Below are positions 58,432-64,000 of a DNA stretch of 64,000 nt, piece by piece (positions within the stretch are counted from its first letter, which is position 1; the number at the start of each line of letters is the position of its first letter). The DNA comes from Acidobacteriota bacterium. GTDB taxonomy: Bacteria; Acidobacteriota; Terriglobia; UBA7540. The stretch spans positions 53,564 to 117,563 of the forward strand of contig JAJYLL010000002.1 in assembly GCA_021787735.1 (NCBI GenBank), given 5' to 3'. The notes below the pieces were generated by a model. That model was given only the letters and a program-made list of their open reading frames with translations, was not told the origin of the DNA and did not search any database. Made by a program: the position numbers and the translations under genes.

Positions 58432-61143
58432 CTACAACCTTCTCGCCTGCAGGCCCTTCCACTCCTGCCGATAGCCGCCGTCCGGATCGAAGGCCACCAC
58501 CGAGTAGGCGCCTGGCTCGCGCACCAGCGGCGTGAACGACTCGCCGTTGACCCGCAGCGTGTAGACCACTTCCCCATCCTCGTTTCGGACCTGAACCACC
58601 GGATCACGCTGGCCCGGAGTTTCAATCCTTTCCAGCGTCCACTGAGCGCCGTGCAACCCGTTATCAAGCTGCTTCACCGTAATCGGCCAGCCTTCATACG
58701 GTTTCGCGCCGGGTGCGGACGGATCAACCCAGCGCGGCCATACGGCCACCTGGACCTCCCGCGTCTCCCGGTTGCAGCGCAGAATTGAATAGCCTGTCGC
58801 ACGGTTCCTCAAACCTTCAAGACCCGATCCGGGGTACTGATGAGGACAAGCTGCCGCCAGCACTGTCATATGATTCCCAAAACGGTCCTCGTAATCACCC
58901 GTGTTCCTCCTTCCCGGTAAAGAGTTCTTACCGGGATGTACCGGAAACCAGCGCCGGGGAAAGATATTCGAAATCGCCGGCGTGCACACCGCATAGACCC
59001 CGTCACGGAAATCGTCAACGCCGTAATGCGAGGTTGTGCCGATATGCTGGTCACCGCTCAGGTGCACGGCAAATGCCTTGCGCCATTTTCGAATGCCGTC
59101 ATTGCGGCCATGCTGCGGCCAGCCGTCGGAATCATGGTCGGCCATCATCCAGTCATTCGGAGGATACTCACCTACCGGCAGAATCGGCAACTTCGGATCA
59201 TAGCTGTCATCAGTGTCACCTTCAGGTTCCGTGGCGAGACACCCAAACAGCGTCTGCGAAACCGCAAACTTCATCCACGTCCCGCCGCTCCAGTCCGCCG
59301 CCCAGTATTCCAGAAAATCCAGCTGGCGCTGCCCCAGCAGTTCGGCTGTGGGCACATCGTCCTTCCGCGCATCCCAGCGCGGGTCTTTCGGAAATCCATT
59401 GGTAATCTCCGCATCTGGACACTGAATTTTCGGCGCTGACTCCCACTTCCGGTCTTCAAGAATGGCGAAACTGATGCCGCCCCACAGAAGGTGCGTGTAG
59501 TAAACCGTGATCCCCTGCAACACCGGGGTCGGGTCAAACGGGTCCGGCAGGTGCGAAGTCTGAGCCCGCTGCGCCATATTCACCCAGCGCGCCGGCATCT
59601 TGTAGCCGCCCGAATCCTGGCTCTTATAGCCCGGTGCAGGATAAGAAGGGTCGGTCGGCTTGCCCCCACATCCCCAGATGTTCCCATGGAACATGTCATG
59701 ATCATCCGGCATGCAGGCCGAGGGAATCTGGCGTGTCAGGTCGCGCGTCGCCCAGCCGAAGATGTACCACTTGCGCAGGTAATCGTGCATCGAAGGAACA
59801 AGCAGGTCAGGCTCACGGGTTTCCATCACGCCAAAGCCGCCCACCGGCTCGTAAACCTGATCCCCCGTCCACAACAGCACGTCCGGCCTGTGCCAGCCCA
59901 GGTGCTTGACAAACTCCGAGTGCGGAAACCCCATGTCCCAGATGCAGGTCAGCAGACCCACCGTAATCTCGTTCCGGCCCTTGGGATCCTTGCGAATCAT
60001 CCCTTCGTAGGTGTGCTGCCGCAGCTTCCCGTCGGCATCCGGCATGGCGTAAACCAGCCGATAGGCATGGTCTTTGGCATCATTCCAGGCAGCCACCCTG
60101 AAGACCGCGTTCCAGGCATCCTCGTCAAGCTCCGCGGTGCCAATCGTTTTCCAGCGGTTGCCGCCGTTGCGAACCTGCAACCGGACTTCCCTCGGCGCGT
60201 TCCCCATCGGCGGACACTGCGCGGAAAGCTTCAGCACCCCACGACTCACCGTGTAGAGTGCAAACAGGATAGGACCAAAGGTATGATCATCGTGCGCGTC
60301 AACCTTGCTGCCACTGAGGGTCCAGTCCGTAAACCAGAAACGCATGGTCCCGCCGCGCCTCTGCCCCGGCGGATAGAAATCGTAGCCCGTCAGCTTGCCC
60401 AGAGGCTGGGGCGTCGGCTCAATCTTGCCGGAACTGCATACCACCGCTACGCCACCCTCCAGCCACTCGCCCGGAACCAGACGGGTAACCTCCGCCAGTC
60501 TCTTTCCTTTCGTGTCCCCGGCACGCAGAGTCACGGCATAGCTGCTGCCCGACGGACGCGCCTGCAGATCCAGTTTCAGTTCCTGGCCAAGATTCACGCG
60601 CGGGGCTGATGCCTTAACCTCACCAATGAAAAGCTGACCTTCGGCCGTTACGCCCACATTCATTCCGCGGCCGTGGATAGCCCGGGCGCGATAGTCGTCC
60701 ACAAAGCTCCTGATACCCACACGGAAGCCCGCAAAACCACCTTCGAGCTTTTCCGCCTCGCGCTCGGCGCTATGGAACGGACAATGCTCGGCAGAATCAT
60801 CGCCGTGCTTTTCCCCGCCACCGTCCAGCCGTCCCAGCCGAACGCTCATGGCCAGCGTTCCCTGGCGAGCCGCAACCTCGCGCGTCAGCAGAAATACATT
60901 GCGGTCGCCGCCCGGACAAACACATTCCAGACGTCCGTCTTGAATGCGCCAATCCTCCAGCGGATTGGTCCAGTATTCGGGGCCGGCCCAGGGACGTTCC
61001 GCCTCCTTGGGCCAGGCACTGTGGAAGCCGTTCTCTTCCGCAGCCGCCGCAGACGACGAGCCCAGCAGCGTTACGGCGGTCGCACCCAGCGCCGCCTCAC
61101 TCGACTTCTTTAGAAACGATCGGCGATCTATTCGTCGCGACAT
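58432..61143 (-). CDS. Tat-exported PhoD-like metallophosphatase, large two-part protein
   Basis: A 903-residue protein. A twin-arginine signal (SRRIDRRSFLKKSSEAALGATAV) is followed by about 270 residues rich in beta-strands with no motif I recognise (PEYWTNPLEDWRIQDGRLECVC, RNVFLLTREV), probably a carbohydrate-binding-like or jelly-roll domain. The catalytic part has PhoD-family metal motifs: LWTGDQVYE, MPDDHDMFHGN and VHLSGDQHIGTTSHYG. A short beta domain ends the protein (YSVVAFDPDGGYRQEW). PhoD enzymes hydrolyse phosphodiesters or phosphomonoesters using iron and calcium; actual substrate is unknown. Codon 1 follows GGAGG. Upstream is 270 bases without a gene. Confidence 0.82.
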   Translation of the reverse strand: MSRRIDRRSFLKKSSEAALGATAVTLLGSSSAAAAEENGFHSAWPKEAERPWAGPEYWTNPLEDWRIQDGRLECVCPGGDRNVFLLTREVAARQGTLAMSVRLGRLDGGGEKHGDDSAEHCPFHSAEREAEKLEGGFAGFRVGIRSFVDDYRARAIHGRGMNVGVTAEGQLFIGEVKASAPRVNLGQELKLDLQARPSGSSYAVTLRAGDTKGKRLAEVTRLVPGEWLEGGVAVVCSSGKIEPTPQPLGKLTGYDFYPPGQRRGGTMRFWFTDWTLSGSKVDAHDDHTFGPILFALYTVSRGVLKLSAQCPPMGNAPREVRLQVRNGGNRWKTIGTAELDEDAWNAVFRVAAWNDAKDHAYRLVYAMPDADGKLRQHTYEGMIRKDPKGRNEITVGLLTCIWDMGFPHSEFVKHLGWHRPDVLLWTGDQVYEPVGGFGVMETREPDLLVPSMHDYLRKWYIFGWATRDLTRQIPSACMPDDHDMFHGNIWGCGGKPTDPSYPAPGYKSQDSGGYKMPARWVNMAQRAQTSHLPDPFDPTPVLQGITVYYTHLLWGGISFAILEDRKWESAPKIQCPDAEITNGFPKDPRWDARKDDVPTAELLGQRQLDFLEYWAADWSGGTWMKFAVSQTLFGCLATEPEGDTDDSYDPKLPILPVGEYPPNDWMMADHDSDGWPQHGRNDGIRKWRKAFAVHLSGDQHIGTTSHYGVDDFRDGVYAVCTPAISNIFPRRWFPVHPGKNSLPGRRNTGDYEDRFGNHMTVLAAACPHQYPGSGLEGLRNRATGYSILRCNRETREVQVAVWPRWVDPSAPGAKPYEGWPITVKQLDNGLHGAQWTLERIETPGQRDPVVQVRNEDGEVVYTLRVNGESFTPLVREPGAYSVVAFDPDGGYRQEWKGLQARRL

Positions 61144-61415
61144 GGGGCCAGTCCTCCTTTACTTTGTGCAGCGTCCACATTTCAGCAGGGAGCGCAGCTT
61201 CGTATCTCTTCTGGAACTTTTAGACTGCCAGAGGTCCCGGCATCTGGAACATCGGTCCCTCAGCGCTTTGTACCAGACAGGGCCCCTCGGAAGCAAACGA
61301 TCATATAGCAGATGCTCTCATTGTGCAGTGCCAAGTAGCACTGAGGTTTAATCTCTCTTTGGAATACACGCCGGTAGCGCTCTGCCCCAACCGATGGCAG
61401 GCTGTTCTTGCCGCG

Positions 61416-62330
61416 TCAATCCTGGGCAATCAGTTTCTGAAGATAGGCCATATCATGACGGATTTCCTGGTCACGTTCCTTAGCGCCGAGCACAGTCTCA
61501 ATCGTAAGCGGCCCCGTGTAACCCAGTTTTTTCAATCCGGGGATCAACTGAGGCCATCTAACCATCCCATTTCCGCATGCTACCTGCCGTCCGAGATATC
61601 GCGGATTGGTAGGATAAAACCCATCTTTAGCATGCACGCCGACTACGTATTTCCCGATAACGTCAAGAGAGTCCACCGGGCATCCCTTCCCGTAGAGAAT
61701 CAGGTTGGCTGCATCCAGCACCACCTTCACGTTGTCCATTCCGGTGTCAAGGATTGTCCGCAGCAAGGTGATCGGCGTCTCCTGCCCGGTCTCGTTAACA
61801 AAGACCTGGCCATTCGCCTTGCAGTGTGCGGCAATCTCCTGGACAGCCTTGACGGTAGGTTCGTAGAGCGGGTCACTGGGAACTTCTGGAATGTATCCCC
61901 ACTGGTTGAACGTAATCGGAATGCCCAAGCGTTTAGCAAAGTCCGAGGCACGCTTGAGATGGTCAACGCGCTGCTGGCGGTATTTGGGCGCCACCAGACC
62001 GTAAGTCAAAGGACCTTCATACAGATCGTATTTTTCCTCACCGGGACCTGAAGTGACGAGAGCCGTGGCTTCAATTCCGTTCCTCTCAAGCGCCGTACGC
62101 AGGCGCTTTTCCATAGTGGGAGAAAAGTCAGAAGTAATCAAATGAACGGTGGGAATGCCAAAACTACGAACGTATGCCATCGCCTTTTCCGGCTCATTCG
62201 TTGCTGCCGTCAGCAAACCCATGCGCATGGGCTTCGGCTCATCAGCTTTGATCCCGGTCAGTTTTACTCCACTTGCAACAGCAACCGACGCTGCCGTTTG
62301 TAAGAATCTTCTTCGGTTAACACCCTGCAT
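61416..62330 (-). CDS. Tat-exported xylose-isomerase-like TIM-barrel protein (sugar isomerase/epimerase family)
   Basis: A 304-residue protein. The twin-arginine motif NRRRFLQTAASVAVASG starts near residue 5. The rest is an AP-endonuclease-2 type TIM barrel: MRMGLLTAATNE, HLKRASDFAKRLGIP, VFVNETGQETP with a likely metal-binding Glu, VKVVLDAANLILYG, YVVGVHAKDGFYP, and PLTIETVLGA with a terminal Glu. Such proteins isomerise or epimerise sugars using a divalent metal. I start at 62330, after GAGGAGGATTCA, because it puts the signal at the N-terminus; the longer frame upstream is rejected. Substrate is unknown. Confidence 0.85.
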   Translation of the reverse strand: MQGVNRRRFLQTAASVAVASGVKLTGIKADEPKPMRMGLLTAATNEPEKAMAYVRSFGIPTVHLITSDFSPTMEKRLRTALERNGIEATALVTSGPGEEKYDLYEGPLTYGLVAPKYRQQRVDHLKRASDFAKRLGIPITFNQWGYIPEVPSDPLYEPTVKAVQEIAAHCKANGQVFVNETGQETPITLLRTILDTGMDNVKVVLDAANLILYGKGCPVDSLDVIGKYVVGVHAKDGFYPTNPRYLGRQVACGNGMVRWPQLIPGLKKLGYTGPLTIETVLGAKERDQEIRHDMAYLQKLIAQD

Positions 62331-62542
62331 TGAATCCTCCTCGTGCTTTTTCGCGCTCGGTACACCTTGAGCCCTTTCGGCCATTCCGTGCCGACAACCG
62401 CACATAATTGGCTGCAATCGTTTTGATCTTAGCACGGCATGCACGCGCCATTGCGACCATTACACAAGCCTTCGGCTGGACACGATCACTCTTTGTTCCC
62501 GATCCTTCGGCAGGATTCATATCCAAACCCTCCGGTTGCCAG

Positions 62543-62890
62543 CTTCGAGTGTATGGGTCATTCAGCGACAGAGTACATGAAGGCATGGTCTGCGTCGGCG
62601 CAGAGAGTTCCAACTCCGATCTGATGGTGACAGCTTTCACCAGAGCCAATAGCGCGAGAACTTTCGTCGCCTTGAACCGGTCACTAAAAAAACAGAGGGT
62701 AATGATCACGTTACCCGGCGCAGACTTCCAGTTTGCTGAGCTTACCGGCCCCTGCCATCAGAATTCGCTGGTTGAGAATCCCATCGCCCAAAATGGAAGA
62801 ATCGAAATCGTTATGCTGCCAGGATCCATCGCGACACTTTCTATGGTGCCGTTGAAAAAGCTACCCGCAGACTTTACTATACCCGCGTAG
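62543..62890 (+). pseudogene. 3' remnant of a GH30-like glycosidase gene
   Basis: A plus-strand frame encodes only the terminal beta-sandwich of a retaining glycosidase: YGSFSDRVHEGMVCVGAESSN, then DLMVTAFTRANSARTFVALN, VMITLPGADF and IEIVMLPGSIATLSMV. In intact enzymes such a segment follows the catalytic barrel. The 5' part is absent; upstream is the leader of the neighbouring minus-strand gene, so the open frame back to 62408 is not homologous. The best match by pattern is GH30. The stump suggests an old deletion or inversion breakpoint near 62540. Confidence 0.55.
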
Positions 62891-62956
62891 CCACTGGGAT
62901 ACAGCTCACCGAGGCCCGACAAAGAGCCTGTGCCTGCTCCTGCCTCTCGCGCGGAA

Positions 62957-64000
62957 CTATTGCTTTGCGGCAGTCAAATCCACGTAGGTAGACTCCGTCA
63001 CTCTGGCGGGCGCTGCCATGGCCTTCAACATATTCAGGTCAAAATCTTTGTAAAGGTCCAGGCAGAAGACATCCGGAACCTGATTAGACTTCACCGACTC
63101 CACGAGAAGATCAGCCAAGCTCTGCAGCCCGTGATGTATGGTGATGTTTCCAAACAGCCGCGGCTGTAATGCTCCCGCCACCAGTGACACCAACTGCATG
63201 CGGTAGCCTTCGCTCTCGAGCGTGACCTGCGAGGGGTGCCACCGTTGCCGCGCCCACTCAGTGATTGCAATCAACTGCGCGACCTCCAGGCCCAGCGGCG
63301 GCGCGCCAACCGACGTCATCATATATCCGAGGCTGCCCACGTCCTCCTTTGAGGGGTTTGCATCGCCAGTAAACACTATGGAAAGCGCCAACACCTGCTT
63401 GCCGATTTGGATAAGGTTGGCAGCCTCGGGGGCATGGTCCCACACTTCCTCATTTACGCCGGGCCGCCCTTTGTCATTGATCATCACGACCATCGGTGCA
63501 TTTGCGGGCGTCCAAATGGATTTGGTCCACACTCCCGTGGCGCTCAACCCATTGCTGAGGGCAAACCGGAATGAAATTGATTCAACAGTGCTGTGATCCG
63601 TGTTCGCCACATACCAGGGATGCTCAACGGTTACCGATTTGTAGTGCACTACTTTGCCAAGCGCTGCCCGCTGCGTCACGGCCCATTCCTCACGGGCGCC
63701 CGAATTCGCAGGGACGGGCGGGTGATGGATTTTGGATGCGAATTGCCTGGCCAGTCCAAGGATGGTCAAATTATCAGCGGGCACACCTGAGGCAAGCTCA
63801 CTGTAACTCTTCACATAGTTTTCTACTGGAATTTCGTCCGGCTTGTCAGGAAGATCAAACCACTTTGTAAGAAATCGATAAGCCTGCTGCCGGTTGTCAC
63901 GCTGGTAGTTATGTGCCGAGACCTGAGTGTCCGCATGGAACTGGAGAGCATCCTCTTTGCCGTATAGCGCGTAGAAAGGTTTGATTGCGTCGTAAATATC
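62957..64000 (-). CDS. Alpha/beta hydrolase (acetylxylan-esterase-like), C-terminal part, runs off the window
   Basis: The frame stays open from its stop at 62957 to the window edge with no start; the GTG at 63814 is internal. The first visible residues, DIYDAIKPFYALYGKEDAL, then HADTQVSAHNYQRDNRQQAYRFL, match the end of an acetylxylan-esterase or prolyl-oligopeptidase-like hydrolase, where the His in AHNY is the probable catalytic histidine. Beyond it are about 280 residues, an extra C-terminal region with alternating strands and helices (AVTQRAALGKVVHYKSVTVEHPW, NAPMVVMINDKGRPG). This may be a second hydrolase domain. The catalytic Ser lies outside the window. It likely deacetylates plant polysaccharide. 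Confidence 0.65.
   Translation of the reverse strand, partial: DIYDAIKPFYALYGKEDALQFHADTQVSAHNYQRDNRQQAYRFLTKWFDLPDKPDEIPVENYVKSYSELASGVPADNLTILGLARQFASKIHHPPVPANSGAREEWAVTQRAALGKVVHYKSVTVEHPWYVANTDHSTVESISFRFALSNGLSATGVWTKSIWTPANAPMVVMINDKGRPGVNEEVWDHAPEAANLIQIGKQVLALSIVFTGDANPSKEDVGSLGYMMTSVGAPPLGLEVAQLIAITEWARQRWHPSQVTLESEGYRMQLVSLVAGALQPRLFGNITIHHGLQSLADLLVESVKSNQVPDVFCLDLYKDFDLNMLKAMAAPARVTESTYVDLTAAKQ

Overview
The window reads as a chromosomal segment of an Acidobacteriota bacterium, possibly class Terriglobia. This rests on family content, not on any rRNA or marker tree: paired secreted VWA proteins of the type common in that phylum, a large TonB-dependent receptor with an N-terminal carboxypeptidase-regulatory-like domain, DUF2911, a CRTAC1/UnbV-type FG-GAP protein next to a TPR protein, several Tat-exported Gfo/Idh/MocA and sugar-isomerase-like proteins, and many secreted glycoside hydrolases. 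No tRNA, rRNA, CRISPR array or intact transposon was recognised.

Layout. 0-15 kb is mostly core: pyrG, two overlapping VWA genes, a GT39-like membrane glycosyltransferase, DUF2911, the rluD-lspA-ileS block, a TonB receptor and a BadF-type sugar kinase. 15.3-25.4 kb is a [NiFe]-hydrogenase locus resembling group 3b (sulfhydrogenase-type, NAD(P)-linked). Its structural genes run on + in the order beta, a small cyclic-nucleotide-binding-like protein, gamma, delta, alpha, maturation protease, hypA. The maturation genes hypF-hypC-hypD-hypE run on - and converge on hypA with 17 bases between them. The HypA lacks its zinc-binding domain and no hypB is present.

25.4-35 kb holds a GH38 alpha-mannosidase, a ferredoxin-NADP-reductase-like flavoprotein with a good promoter and terminator, a decayed N,N-dimethylformamidase-like gene with four disabling lesions, and a GH31 glycosidase. 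35-37.4 kb is an amt-glnK ammonium module with a clear sigma70-type promoter. 37.6-45.4 kb gathers three Gfo/Idh/MocA oxidoreductases, two SIS-domain proteins and a DegT-type aminotransferase, suggesting (amino)sugar metabolism. 45.9-55.6 kb carries an RRM protein, a TPR and a CRTAC1 protein, a sugar MFS transporter divergent from a GH39 glycosidase, an adhesin-like lipoprotein and an M29 aminopeptidase.

56.2-58.4 kb is a decayed stretch with an IS66 remnant and gene fragments. 58.4-64 kb has a Tat-exported PhoD-like phosphatase, a Tat-exported xylose-isomerase-like TIM barrel, the 3' stump of a GH30-like glycosidase and the C-terminal part of an acetylxylan-esterase-like hydrolase that runs off the window.

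Taken together the genes fit a soil-type heterotroph that degrades plant or microbial polysaccharides, imports sugars and ammonium, and uses a soluble bidirectional hydrogenase to balance NAD(P)H. All functions are read from motifs and protein composition by eye; no database search was run.
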